Below the pieces are notes generated by a model, which was not told where the DNA came from, ran no database searches, and saw only the letters and a program-made list of their open reading frames with translations. Position numbers and translations under genes: made by a program. This document shows positions 14,599 through 23,567 of a DNA stretch of 47,192 nt, piece by piece (position 1 is the stretch's first letter; every line of letters begins with the position of its first letter). Source of the DNA: JANWLD01 sp036278875 (GTDB lineage: Bacteria > Patescibacteriota > Saccharimonadia > Saccharimonadales > 2-12-FULL-41-12); the NCBI GenBank assembly GCA_036278875.1, contig DASUKF010000011.1, positions 1 through 47,192 on the forward strand. Reading direction: 5' to 3'.

Positions 14599-15861
14599 AT
14601 GGTTAAAAAAGTAAGTAAAAAGGCCGCGGACGGCCTGAAAGATTATGGCCTTCGTTCATTTTCCTCGCTCAGCGTACGCAACTACCGTCTATATTTCGGC
14701 GGCCAGGCCATATCGCTGTCCGGCACATGGCTGGACACCGTGGCACAGGCCTGGCTGATACTCGAGCTGACCCATTCTGGAACGCTGCTTGGACTGCTGG
14801 CCGCAGCGCGTTTCCTACCGGTACTCATCCTGGGTCCTTACGGCGGACTGATAGCTGACAGCGTCAATAAAAGACGCCTGCTTTATGTCACGCAGACCGG
14901 CGCGATGATATTGGCATTCATTCTGGCAGCGATCGTTGTGACAAATACGGTACAGGTGTGGATGGTTTTCGTGCTGGCGTCATGCCTCGGGCTGATAAAT
15001 GCCGTAGACAGCCCGACGCGGCAAACCTTCGTCATGGAGATGGTAGGGAAGGAAAAACTGACCAATGCCATATCGCTCAACTCAATCGAAGTGAATATAG
15101 CACGCATAATCGGCCCGGTAATAGCGGCGGCACTGATAGCCGGCGTCGGGCTTGGCTGGTGTTTTTTCATAAACGGCTTGTCTTACATAGCCGTACTTAT
15201 CTGCCTGAAGCTGATGGACGGCTCCGAACTGCTGCCTTCACTGCCAAGCGCAAGGGGCAAGGGCAGGCTCAGGGCCGGATTTTTCTACGTATGGCATACG
15301 CCGGTTCTTAGGAATGTCCTGATAATAATGGCCCTCGTAGGAGCCTTATCATATGAGTTCCAGGTGGTATTGCCGCTTTTCGCGACTCAAACTTTCGGTG
15401 GCAACGCCGGTACATATGCTTTAATGATGACCGCTATGGGGCTAGGTTCGCTCATAGGAGGATTGTTCACGGCGAGCAGGGGCAATCCTTCGCCTAAACG
15501 TCTGCTGGAGGCTACTATAGCACTGGGTATCTCGATGATCCTGACGGCCATAACACCGGACCTGCCCATGGCTCTGGCCGCTCTGGTTCTGGTCGGTTTC
15601 TGTACTATAAGCTTCACGGCGCTTACCAACACGACTCTTCAGCTTAATAGCGTTCAGGATATGCGCGGCAGAGTGATGGCGCTCTGGGTAATGGCATTCC
15701 TTGGTTCCACGCCTATAGGCGGTCCTATAATAGGCTACATAAGCGAGCATGGCAGTCCCCGGCTGGGCCTGGCGGTGGGCGGGCTGGCCGCTTTGCTGTC
15801 AGCCGTGTTCGGTATATTAGCTCTTAGAAATTACCGAAAAAAGCAAAGTATACCCCTGTAA
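14599..15861 (+). CDS. MFS exporter, EntS-like (MFS_3) family
   Basis: 420 residues, 12 helices. The opening RNYRLYFGGQAISLSGTWLDTVAQAWLILELT is diagnostic of the EntS/MFS_3 group, and GGLIADSVNKRRLL is its loop 2-3 motif. NAVDSPTRQTFVMEMV and the following AISLNSIEVNIARIIGP segment are equally typical. Members export siderophores, macrolides or other small molecules; the substrate here is unknown. The N-terminus is basic (MVKKVSKKAADGLKD). The gene is monocistronic by its promoter and precedes a divergently regulated unknown gene only 43 nt away. Confidence 0.83.
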   Translation: MVKKVSKKAADGLKDYGLRSFSSLSVRNYRLYFGGQAISLSGTWLDTVAQAWLILELTHSGTLLGLLAAARFLPVLILGPYGGLIADSVNKRRLLYVTQTGAMILAFILAAIVVTNTVQVWMVFVLASCLGLINAVDSPTRQTFVMEMVGKEKLTNAISLNSIEVNIARIIGPVIAAALIAGVGLGWCFFINGLSYIAVLICLKLMDGSELLPSLPSARGKGRLRAGFFYVWHTPVLRNVLIIMALVGALSYEFQVVLPLFATQTFGGNAGTYALMMTAMGLGSLIGGLFTASRGNPSPKRLLEATIALGISMILTAITPDLPMALAALVLVGFCTISFTALTNTTLQLNSVQDMRGRVMALWVMAFLGSTPIGGPIIGYISEHGSPRLGLAVGGLAALLSAVFGILALRNYRKKQSIPL

Positions 15862-15867
15862 AATATA

Positions 15868-15896
15868 TTGATTTTTTTATCAATATATGCTATTAT
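15868..15896 (+). promoter_or_regulatory. Promoter of the 15905 gene (leaderless type)
   Basis: TTGATT (15868-15873), 17-nt spacer ending in TGC, TATTAT (15891-15896), 8 nt to ATG 15905. An earlier in-frame ATG at 15887 lies inside the promoter and cannot be in the transcript. Confidence 0.7.
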
Positions 15897-15904
15897 ATAT
15901 AAAT

Positions 15905-17281
15905 ATGAGTGGCGAAACCGAAATCGAAAGAATATCGGCGAGTCTTGAGGTGGCTCCGGACGGTGTTATTACGGAGGCCGTAGATGTTGAGGCGCATACG
16001 GGAGACACCGAAGAAGAACTTCTTATCATTTACAGGGAGATCCTTGATCCCGTTACACCTTCACCGAATGCGCTGGAATATGTCAAGAACGGCGGAAGTC
16101 TGGCAAGCCTTATTGATGAGATAACTCAGCTACGGGCAGACTCCGGCGGAGAAGACGGCCCGGCCGTATCCGAGGTTGATAAGGAACTTATAGATTCGCG
16201 GCAAGCCTACATAGATGCCCTGACCAGAAAACTTGGTATAAGGAACAGGGATGAGCATAGAGAGGAAAGAGACGAAACGGAGGAAAGATACGCCGACGCC
16301 GTAGTAGCCAAGCTTTCTCAAGTGCTCGAGACCGGACCGCAGGAAGCTTTACAGGCCGGTCAATTACCTAAACTGGTCAAAAACGTGTCATTTGACGGTG
16401 AAGATGCCGACGAACTTGAAGAACTGGCGGGCAATCATCTTCACGTTATGATAGATGTCCTGCTGAAAGAAGAAGCAAGACGGGGTGCATTGGTGGAGCG
16501 TTTTTCATACAAGGGCCTTGAAAAAGTGGTTGATACCTGGCAGCACAACAGATGGCTCAGGGCCAGCATGGCCGCCGGTATATTTGCTTTGTCAATGACC
16601 CCGAAATTGAATTTATTCTCAGAAGACCGCGAGCTTATAGTCGAGCATGTGGACACGGGGCTGCAGGTAGCTGCAGGCTATATATTCATGCATGACATCC
16701 AGGAAAGCGGCTACATAAACATCGCCGATTTCGCCAAACGCAGAAGAGCACGGCGCGACCGGGAAGCCCTTGCAGGCGATAAATTGCTGGCAGATCTGGC
16801 GCTTAGGACGGCTTATAATGAAATCCATTACACATCGTATGGTACCGGCGTGCGTCCGGACAGGATAGGTACCGATGACCCGGAGGAGAACGCAAGACGT
16901 TTTGATAACCTGGACAGGGATTTTGACAGGTTCCAGAACGAACCCGGAGGCTGGCCCTACACCGGGCAGCAGATGCTGGATTATGCCTCCAGGCTGTATC
17001 TGCACAGGATGGAGCAGATAGAGGCTATAACTAAAGCCGACAGCCGTAAGGAGCTTTTCCTGCGGCTGACCCGCGAATTATTGTGTGAAGACCTGCAAGT
17101 GTTAAGGAACGACCTGACCGGCAGCAGGGTCAGAAGGGCCTTTATCCGCGGCGTTTCTCTGGGCGTGTCGGCCGTTATGGGCAGATACACCGCCGGTATG
17201 GGCGAAGCCGCCCACCTGAGCCGGGAGAGCGTAAGGACCGTGGACTCGGAACTTACCCATGCTGAAAGAAAATTAGATTAA
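15905..17281 (+). CDS. Unknown protein, paralogue B of a two-member family
   Basis: 458 residues, strongly acidic. Homologous to the 4813-6114 product over most of its length: YVKNGGSLASLIDEI near residue 60, LADLALRTAYNEIHYTSYGTGV, ENARRFDNLDRDF and NEPGGWPYTGQQMLDYASRL (about 344-364). Between them is a weakly hydrophobic stretch (LRASMAAGIFALSMTPKLNLF) and near the end another (GVSLGVSAVMGRYTAGM). No catalytic motif of a known family is visible. Conservation is strongest in the C-terminal half, so that is probably the functional part. Peripheral membrane association is possible. Start fixed by the promoter. Confidence 0.65.
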   Translation: MSGETEIERISASLEVAPDGVITEAVDVEAHTGDTEEELLIIYREILDPVTPSPNALEYVKNGGSLASLIDEITQLRADSGGEDGPAVSEVDKELIDSRQAYIDALTRKLGIRNRDEHREERDETEERYADAVVAKLSQVLETGPQEALQAGQLPKLVKNVSFDGEDADELEELAGNHLHVMIDVLLKEEARRGALVERFSYKGLEKVVDTWQHNRWLRASMAAGIFALSMTPKLNLFSEDRELIVEHVDTGLQVAAGYIFMHDIQESGYINIADFAKRRRARRDREALAGDKLLADLALRTAYNEIHYTSYGTGVRPDRIGTDDPEENARRFDNLDRDFDRFQNEPGGWPYTGQQMLDYASRLYLHRMEQIEAITKADSRKELFLRLTRELLCEDLQVLRNDLTGSRVRRAFIRGVSLGVSAVMGRYTAGMGEAAHLSRESVRTVDSELTHAERKLD

Positions 17282-17291
17282 GGGGCTAAGA

Positions 17292-17320
17292 TTGATTTAT
17301 AGTCTGCTTTGGTCTATATT
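17292..17320 (+). promoter_or_regulatory. Promoter of the DUF2061 gene
   Basis: TTGATT (17292-17297), 17-nt spacer, TATATT (17315-17320). The leader to ATG 17348 is about 20 nt. TAGGAT (17335-17340), 7 nt before the ATG, could be an alternative -10. Confidence 0.4.
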
Positions 17321-17347
17321 ACCTTCAATTTAATTAGGATAGGTGTC

Positions 17348-17575
17348 ATGAATAAACACAGGAGGTCAATAGCGAAAGCGGTCACCTGGCGGTTCGTTGC
17401 TACCACGGATACGATTATTATCGCGTGGATTATAACAGGCAAATTTGCACTTGGTCTTACCATCGGCGGAGTCGAGGTGTTCACCAAGATGTTTTTGTAC
17501 TATATGCACGAGCGGGCCTGGAACCGTTCTACTTTCGGCGTGACCTACCACAATCTGACAATGGATTCGGAATAA
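17348..17575 (+). CDS. DUF2061 family membrane protein
   Basis: 76 residues. SIAKAVTWRFVATTDTIIIAWIITGKFALGLTIGGVEVFTKMFLYYMHERAWNRSTFG covers the DUF2061 domain almost end to end: the TWR motif, two hydrophobic segments, the GxxEVxTKxxLYYxHER(A/V)W block. Some members are fused to APS kinase in other bacteria; the role is unknown. The upstream frame to 17309 has no family support and contains the promoter, so ATG 17348 is chosen. Confidence 0.82.
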   Translation: MNKHRRSIAKAVTWRFVATTDTIIIAWIITGKFALGLTIGGVEVFTKMFLYYMHERAWNRSTFGVTYHNLTMDSE

Positions 17576-17585
17576 ATACATAAGA

Positions 17586-17628
17586 GTAAGCGAACTATAT
17601 ATGATGCTTACGCTATTTGGTATATAAT
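17586..17628 (+). promoter_or_regulatory. Inverted repeat and -10 box upstream of the surface-protein gene
   Basis: GTAAGC (17586-17591) and GCTTAC (17606-17611) form an inverted repeat with a 14-nt centre, followed by TATAAT at 17623-17628. The arms lie where the -35 would be, so they may be an activator or repressor site. The leader of about 55 nt contains two AAGGA-type sequences, the second six to eight nt before GTG 17689. Confidence 0.4.
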
Positions 17629-17688
17629 ATAGAAGACATTATTTAAGGAGAACTGCTTAGGGAGCACGTATCCTTTAAGGAAACAAAA

Positions 17689-20600
17689 GTGAGGGTAAAA
17701 ACAAACAGGTCCGGGGTGGACGTATTGCATGCGCACAGGCTTGCGATATTTTTATTTTTCTTAGGTTGCGCGCTGGCGGCACTTTCGATCAGAACGTTGC
17801 CGGTGTTCGCTACAACCTCCGGACCTAACAATCCTACATCGGCGACTAACGATACCGGTACCGGTTCGGCAGCCTGGACCAATCCGGGCAACGTACTCAG
17901 CTCGGACAACAGCCGAGCCACGGTAAGCTTATCCAACGGCGGCACTTCAAACTATACAAAAGCTACCGGCTTCGGATTTTCAATCCCCAGCGGTTCCACC
18001 ATAAACGGGATTACCGTGGGCGTTGAACGCAGTGAAGCCAATACCAACGGTAATAACACCTGCCTGGATAACGCCATCCGCATAGTTAAAAGCGGCACTA
18101 TTGGCTCTACGGATAAATCAAATGCTACGACCTGGCCGACGACCGACACTTACGTCAACTACGGCGGCAGTTCCGATCTATGGGGCCAAACCTGGACGTA
18201 TTCGGACGTAAATGCCAGCAACTTCGGGTTTGCTATCTCTGCCAAAAACAACAGGAGCGGCGGCCCGCCGTCTGCTAGCGAAACCTGCCAGGTAGACCAT
18301 ATTAGAATTACCGTAGATTACACCACGATAACAGCCAATCAAAACAGCTATGGACTGTTTGGCAACCAGGATGCTTCCGGCCAACCCACATTCATAAAGG
18401 GTTGGGGCGGCAGCGGCGACGACTACGGCGAATCCATGGTTCAGACCAGCGACGGCGGGTATGCGGTGACCGGTACTACGACAAGTTTCGGCGCCGGGAG
18501 CGGCGACCTGTACCTGGCTAAATATAGCGCCGCAGGAAATTTGGATTGGAGCAAGACATGGGGAGGTGCCGGCGATGATGAAGGCTGGTCGGTCAAACAG
18601 ACCAGCGACGGCGGGTACATAGTTACCGGATTTTCCGTAAACAGCTTCGGTAATATCAACCCCCGCATGGCTCTGCTCAAATATGATTCGTCAGGCAATA
18701 TAACCTGGAGCAAAATGTGGGGTTATCCAGGCGTAGACCAAGGCTTTTCCGTGATACAGACCAGCGACGGCGGGTACGCGGTGACCGGTACTACGACAAG
18801 TTTCGGCGCCGGAAATTATGATTTATTCATAGCTAAATTCGCCAGTAACGGAGCGTTATCCTGGAGCAAGACGTGGGGAGGAACCGACGTGGATACCGGC
18901 TATTCAATTATTCAGACCAGCGACGGCGGGTATGCGGTGACCGGCTATACCATTAGCTTCGGCATAGGCGGCGGTACGGAGGACATGATGATTATTAAAT
19001 ACGATTCGTCAGGCAATATGTCCTGGAGCAAGACATGGGGCGGGGCAGGCTACGAAGAAGGTCATGCCATAGTTCAGACCAGCGACGGGGGATATGCAAT
19101 TACAGGCCGTGAAAACAGCTGGGGAGCCGGCAACTACGATATGATACTGGTCAAGTTTACCAGCTCCGGCAATTTCAGCTGGAGCCGTCTATGGGGCGAT
19201 GCGGCAGGCGACAGAGCGGAAGCTATCGTCCAGACCAGCGACGGCGGACTGGTTATAGCCAACCATGCCAGCGCAATAGGTATGGCCGGCAGTTATGATA
19301 TCGCCATGGTGAAATTTAATAGTTCAGGAACATACCAATGGGGGAAAAGCTGGGGAGGTACCGGCGAAGATGACAGCTATGCCATAGTCCAGACCAGCGA
19401 CGGCGGACTTGCTATAGCCGGCGCTTCCGCCAGCCCCGGCGGTGCCGGCGGTTATGATATGGTTTTGCTCAAATATGACGCATCGCAAAATATTTCCGGT
19501 TGCTCCACTTCCAATTGCCTGTCCGACGGGAATCAATATACGGGAACGGTCAGCGTAGATGGCACCGACTATACGTCTACTGTTGACGCTGATGGCACCG
19601 ACTATACATCCATAAAGAAGACGGATGGCACGGATTATACTTCGGTCCTGACCACGGATGGCACGGATTATACTTCGACCAGAAAGACGGACGGCACGGA
19701 TTATACTTCGACCAAAACTACTATAGTTCCATTCGCACCCAGCGGTATTGATGTCGGTTCGGCGCTTGCCACGCAGAACACGCAGGCTAACATATCCAAT
19801 GGCAACGCTTTTCGCCTGAGGCTGGATATATATGAATCAACGGCCCCGGCCGGCAGTCTTTCATATAAATTGCAATACGCGCTGAAGGGTTCAGGTACCT
19901 GTACTTCTCCGCAATTTTCTTATTCCGATGTAACTGACAGTTCTACCGTCAGGTACTTCGACAACCCTAACGCCGTCAATACCATGGCTCTTACCACCAA
20001 CGCCAATGATCCGACGGACGGGGGCAACACGCTGGTGCGCCAGAGCTATCAGGAGAGCGGTACTACGAACTTCACTAACCCGAGCGCGCTATCTTCAAAC
20101 GACGGTATGTGGGATTTCGCTCTCGTGACCAGCGGTGCAACCGCCGGTAGCCATTATTGCATGCGTGTTACAAAAAGTGACGGCTCCTCGCTCAATGCAT
20201 ATAATGCCACTCCCGAAATCATCATCGTCGCACCGCCGGACACTCCTACCAGCCCGGCACAGAAAACCACATCGGACGTTACCATATCGACAGGTTCCTG
20301 GCATAACTCCGGCAGTGTCAAATTTACCGCATCAGTCAGTTCCGCAAATGCCAGCGATACAATCCAGCTATGCGTCGAAGCCCAGCCGCTCGGTACCGGT
20401 TTTTCTAACAGCGGCAGCTGTGGTACGGGCGTATCCTACAGCGGCTCTGCCGTGACCGCTACCGTGACACTGTCCGGCCTGAGTACAAACACCCAGTATC
20501 ATTGGCAGGCCAAAGCGCAGAACGCTTACGGCTCTTCCGGCTGGGCAAGTTACGGCGGCAACGCCGAATCTTCTGCAGACTTTGGTATAGACACGTCCGG

Positions 20601-21432
20601 GCCGACCGGGGGAACCGTATATGACGGCACTACGGCCGGCTTTGAGAATATATTCAACAGCGGCTCGCTCTCAAGCGTGTCGGGTAACTGGAGCGGATTT
20701 ACGGATCCGGGGTCGGGGATAGCCAGCTATGAATATTCTATCGGAACTACGCCAAGCGGAACCGATATAAAGGGATGGACGGGCAACAGTTCGTCTACGT
20801 CTGTGACAGCTTCCGGTCTGACGCTTCAGACCAGCAAAACTTATTATATGAACGTACGGGCTACGGACAACGTAGGTAATACAGGTGCGGCCGTATACAG
20901 CAGCGGCCAGTTGGTAGCGCCAAGCCTTACCTTCAGTGTTTCTCCGTCAAACCTGCAGTTCAACGAGCTTGACCCTTCTAATACGACACCGTGGACGGAC
21001 ACTCAGCAAACTACGCTTTCCGCGACAACCAATGCATATAACGGATTCTCTATACGGGCCTTTGCCGCATCGCTCCTGACATCGGGTTCGCATACCATCC
21101 CCGGTTTCACGGGCGGCTCCTACGCTACTCCTGACAGCTGGCAGAGCGGCGACACGGGATTCGGCTACACGTCCGACGACACCAGCGTAGGCGGCTCGAA
21201 CAAATTCCAGAATAACCCGTGTCCTGGCGGCTCGTCCCTGGCGGCGCCAGGCTGCTATGCACCGTTCTCATTGAGCGCACCGGGCGATGTGCTCGCGGAC
21301 TTTGCAGGTCCGGTCACCGGATCTAATGCCAGTGCCAGCTATACAATCACAAACCGCATTACGGCGGACCCAAGCCAGACAGCCAGTACTTACTCTGCGA
21401 TAATCGTTTATACTATAGTAGCGAACTATTAA
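17689..21432 (+). CDS. Large secreted surface protein with propeller-like repeats and WxL-like C-terminus
   Basis: 1247 residues. Signal peptide about 1-41 (hydrophobic core IFLFFLGCALAAL, cut near FA-TT). Residues about 45-215 form a Thr/Ser/Gly-rich beta-sandwich. Residues about 237-600 hold seven repeats of about 52 residues, each with a QTSDGG(Y/L) motif and a SWSKTWGG-type strand: the number expected for a seven-bladed propeller. At 624-678 five exact 11-residue units contain DGTDYTS. Then comes a beta-rich region and fibronectin-III-like modules. The C-terminal 150 residues end in VYTIVANY and match the C-terminal architecture of the 22452 product. No sortase LPxTG or membrane anchor is seen. 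Likely an adhesin, held through its C-terminal domain. Start GTG, preceded by AAGGA. Confidence 0.72.
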   Translation: MRVKTNRSGVDVLHAHRLAIFLFFLGCALAALSIRTLPVFATTSGPNNPTSATNDTGTGSAAWTNPGNVLSSDNSRATVSLSNGGTSNYTKATGFGFSIPSGSTINGITVGVERSEANTNGNNTCLDNAIRIVKSGTIGSTDKSNATTWPTTDTYVNYGGSSDLWGQTWTYSDVNASNFGFAISAKNNRSGGPPSASETCQVDHIRITVDYTTITANQNSYGLFGNQDASGQPTFIKGWGGSGDDYGESMVQTSDGGYAVTGTTTSFGAGSGDLYLAKYSAAGNLDWSKTWGGAGDDEGWSVKQTSDGGYIVTGFSVNSFGNINPRMALLKYDSSGNITWSKMWGYPGVDQGFSVIQTSDGGYAVTGTTTSFGAGNYDLFIAKFASNGALSWSKTWGGTDVDTGYSIIQTSDGGYAVTGYTISFGIGGGTEDMMIIKYDSSGNMSWSKTWGGAGYEEGHAIVQTSDGGYAITGRENSWGAGNYDMILVKFTSSGNFSWSRLWGDAAGDRAEAIVQTSDGGLVIANHASAIGMAGSYDIAMVKFNSSGTYQWGKSWGGTGEDDSYAIVQTSDGGLAIAGASASPGGAGGYDMVLLKYDASQNISGCSTSNCLSDGNQYTGTVSVDGTDYTSTVDADGTDYTSIKKTDGTDYTSVLTTDGTDYTSTRKTDGTDYTSTKTTIVPFAPSGIDVGSALATQNTQANISNGNAFRLRLDIYESTAPAGSLSYKLQYALKGSGTCTSPQFSYSDVTDSSTVRYFDNPNAVNTMALTTNANDPTDGGNTLVRQSYQESGTTNFTNPSALSSNDGMWDFALVTSGATAGSHYCMRVTKSDGSSLNAYNATPEIIIVAPPDTPTSPAQKTTSDVTISTGSWHNSGSVKFTASVSSANASDTIQLCVEAQPLGTGFSNSGSCGTGVSYSGSAVTATVTLSGLSTNTQYHWQAKAQNAYGSSGWASYGGNAESSADFGIDTSGPTGGTVYDGTTAGFENIFNSGSLSSVSGNWSGFTDPGSGIASYEYSIGTTPSGTDIKGWTGNSSSTSVTASGLTLQTSKTYYMNVRATDNVGNTGAAVYSSGQLVAPSLTFSVSPSNLQFNELDPSNTTPWTDTQQTTLSATTNAYNGFSIRAFAASLLTSGSHTIPGFTGGSYATPDSWQSGDTGFGYTSDDTSVGGSNKFQNNPCPGGSSLAAPGCYAPFSLSAPGDVLADFAGPVTGSNASASYTITNRITADPSQTASTYSAIIVYTIVANY
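18403..19488 (+). repeat. Seven-fold coding repeat (QTSDGG units)
   Basis: Seven degenerate units of roughly 150-165 bp. The first five encode QTSDGGY and the last two QTSDGGL. DNA identity is highest between units 1 and 3, which both contain the segment coding for GTTTSFGAG, suggesting fairly recent duplication or gene conversion. Confidence 0.7.
19558..19722 (+). repeat. 33-bp tandem repeat, five units
   Basis: Five in-frame units begin at 19558, 19591, 19624, 19657 and 19690, exactly 33 bp apart. Each encodes an 11-residue unit with DGTDYTS. Units 3 to 5 are nearly identical at DNA level, so unit number may vary between strains. Confidence 0.85.
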
Positions 21433-21450
21433 GGGCTATCAGGGTATGTT

Positions 21451-22350
21451 TTGACGCGGAAATTTTGGGTATTGATAGGGTTAGTATTAATATTCTGTCT
21501 TCCCGCACGCCAGGCTGGCGCTGACGCGCCCGGTGCTTCCGCGCTGGCGGTAACGCCTTCCATAGTCCAGCGTATAGTCGATCCTGGCGGTAAGGACACC
21601 TTCCAGCTTCAGATAATAAATGTCACCGGCCAGGCTTTGCCGGTGCACCTTTCCGCCGAGCCGCTCAACAGCTCCGAATATAAGGACGACCCGGTGCAGA
21701 AATGGCTCAGCTTCGCCGAATCCGACATAATATTAAAACCCGGGAAGATTTACACCGAAAAGATAACCGTCAATCCTCCGACGAATGCCGAGCCGGGAGG
21801 TCATTATGCCTCCATATACATAACCCCTCTGGTTCCGGTCGGCGCCATATCGTCCATGCAGACCAGACAGATAGTCAGGGTAAGCGTGACAGCTTTCATC
21901 ATAATCAAGGGGGATACCCGCGAGGATGAGAAGCTTGAGAGCTTCAAAATAGACCATAGTTTCCAGGAATCAGCACCGGTAAACTTTAGTTTACGGCTTA
22001 AGAATACGGGAAATGTACATCTGCTGTCCCACGGCAAGGTACATATATATGACGGCATAGGGAAGCAGATAGCGGAGATTAATATGCCCGATACCGTAGT
22101 CCTGCCCGGTACCGGAAAGACCGTGCACATCAGCTGGGATAAGCCCTGGCTGGCCGGTCATTATAGCGCCAAGGTCGAGATAACCTACGGTGTCAAACAT
22201 ACGGTTTTGAAATCGGACAAAGTGTCTTTCTGGGTTATTCCGTGGCTGCCGCTGATACTGATAACCATAGCCGGAGGATTGGGTTTATACATAATACGCC
22301 GGACATACAGGCGCTGGGGACGCGCGCTTAAAGCCCTTGCCGGCAAATAA
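21451..22350 (+). CDS. DUF916-like membrane-anchored surface protein 1
   Basis: 299 residues: signal peptide about 1-24, an extracellular beta-rich part, one transmembrane helix at about 262-283 (WLPLILITIAGGLGLYII) and a basic cytoplasmic tail (RRTYRRWGRALKALAGK). The extracellular part opens with LAVTPSIVQRIVDPGGKDTFQLQIINVT and contains NAEPGGHYASIYI, matching DUF916, the domain of WxL-interacting proteins. By family analogy it would bind the WxL-like C-termini of the neighbouring secreted proteins and the cell wall. Start TTG 21451, 19 nt after the large surface gene, with a weak AGGG upstream. Same architecture as 23568-24515. Confidence 0.7.
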   Translation: MTRKFWVLIGLVLIFCLPARQAGADAPGASALAVTPSIVQRIVDPGGKDTFQLQIINVTGQALPVHLSAEPLNSSEYKDDPVQKWLSFAESDIILKPGKIYTEKITVNPPTNAEPGGHYASIYITPLVPVGAISSMQTRQIVRVSVTAFIIIKGDTREDEKLESFKIDHSFQESAPVNFSLRLKNTGNVHLLSHGKVHIYDGIGKQIAEINMPDTVVLPGTGKTVHISWDKPWLAGHYSAKVEITYGVKHTVLKSDKVSFWVIPWLPLILITIAGGLGLYIIRRTYRRWGRALKALAGK

Positions 22351-22387
22351 ACAGATTCACCTCTGTGGAAAAACTGCTCGCTTAATG

Positions 22388-22416
22388 TTGACAACGAAGC
22401 ATTTAATGCTTATGAT
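22388..22416 (+). promoter_or_regulatory. Consensus promoter with a palindrome in its spacer
   Basis: TTGACA (22388-22393), 17-nt spacer, TATGAT (22411-22416). The spacer contains a perfect inverted repeat, AAGCAT-TTA-ATGCTT (22397-22411), which is a good site for a repressor. The leader is about 28 nt and carries GAGGGG before ATG 22452. Confidence 0.65.
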
Positions 22417-22451
22417 AACCGTATCAGTTAAAGACACAAATTGAGGGGAAA

Positions 22452-23495
22452 ATGAAAAGTTTAATAGCAAAAGCAATAGCTATCAGCAGTCCGTTGGTAT
22501 TGGCTCTGAGTTTAATATTAGGTTTAGGTGTAGCGCAGGCGGCTACGCTGACTTCGGCATCCATGACGCTGTCGGACAGCAGGCCCAGCCAATCATCCAG
22601 CTATACTTTCAACGCAAGCGGTTTCACCACAGGTACGCCTATAAAGTGTATTAAGTTCCAGTTTAATGACGCGGCCGACATGAGCGGCTCGGTACCTGCC
22701 GGCTTTACCTCCACTTCAGCCAGCTTAAGCTCTTCTTCGCTGGTCACGGCCGGCAACTGGACGGCGGATGCTTCGGCTAACGGAACCGTCAAACTGACAT
22801 ATACTACCGGCGAGGCGCCTGCTTCTTCCGGCAATGTGGTCCTGGGCAGTATAACCAACGGCAGTTCGGCAGGAACCGCGTACTTCGTAGCCGTAAATAC
22901 CTATGCTAACACTAACTGCAGCAGCAGCCCTTCCGATGCTGCTACCGTGGGTATCATATATACGGCGGGGCAGTCCGTATCGGCTACCGTCAATCCGACG
23001 CTTGCATTCACCGTAGGTGCGGTCAACAGCGGGCAAACGGTCAACGGTGCGACTACCAACATAACTACTACCTCCGGCACCATACCGTTCGCAACTACAG
23101 CCACCATAGGTACTAATGCGATAGCCGCGCAAAGTCTTACCGTGTCCACCAACTCGGGTAACGGCTATACGGCATATGTAAAGTACACGGGCGCGCTGAC
23201 CAATGGCGGACATGATATAGATGATTTCTCCGGTACGCATGGCTCACCGACAACCTTTTCTTCAGCCGGTACCGAGAATTTCGGCTACACCACGGACAAT
23301 GCCAATCTCAGCCAGTTTTCATCAAACAAATGGTCCGGGTTGACAACCACCTCTACCGACAACAGTGTCGCATCCAATACTTCCGCAATAAGCAATGACG
23401 TTACTAAAGTCGGTTTCCAGCTGGGAATAGGTTCTACGACACCTACGGGAAGCTACTCCACAACTGTCGTATACACCGCTACGCCTATTTATTAA
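22452..23495 (+). CDS. Secreted surface protein with WxL-like C-terminal domain
   Basis: 347 residues. Signal peptide about 1-30 (VLALSLILGLGVAQA). Two beta-rich parts: residues 31-175 (Ser/Thr/Ala-rich, Cys at IKCIKF and NTNCSS, perhaps a disulfide), and a C-terminal domain from SATVNPTLAFTVGAV to the end. The latter contains SLTVSTNSGNGYTAYV and ends in YSTTVVYTATPIY, close to the ending of the 17689 product (YSAIIVYTIVANY) and similar in position to the WxL motif end. No membrane anchor, so it is probably held non-covalently, perhaps by the DUF916-like proteins on both sides. It has its own strong promoter and may be abundant. Confidence 0.7.
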   Translation: MKSLIAKAIAISSPLVLALSLILGLGVAQAATLTSASMTLSDSRPSQSSSYTFNASGFTTGTPIKCIKFQFNDAADMSGSVPAGFTSTSASLSSSSLVTAGNWTADASANGTVKLTYTTGEAPASSGNVVLGSITNGSSAGTAYFVAVNTYANTNCSSSPSDAATVGIIYTAGQSVSATVNPTLAFTVGAVNSGQTVNGATTNITTTSGTIPFATTATIGTNAIAAQSLTVSTNSGNGYTAYVKYTGALTNGGHDIDDFSGTHGSPTTFSSAGTENFGYTTDNANLSQFSSNKWSGLTTTSTDNSVASNTSAISNDVTKVGFQLGIGSTTPTGSYSTTVVYTATPIY

Positions 23496-23500
23496 TCTCC

Positions 23501-23510
23501 TTGGTATAAT
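23501..23510 (+). promoter_or_regulatory. Extended -10 promoter of the second DUF916-like gene
   Basis: TGG-TATAAT (23502-23510). An alternative is TTGGTA-N18-TAGAAT (23501-23530). Either gives a leader that includes AAGGAG near 23545, a long distance from the TTG start at 23568. Confidence 0.4.
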
Positions 23511-23567
23511 CTAATACGGCATGCTAGAATTAGGCCAAGCTTCTGAAGGAGTACCGGGGTCTGTGCT

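Noticed and set aside
19558..19722. CRISPR-like repeat array
   Set aside because: The units are contiguous 33-bp coding repeats without spacers and in frame with DGTDYTS.
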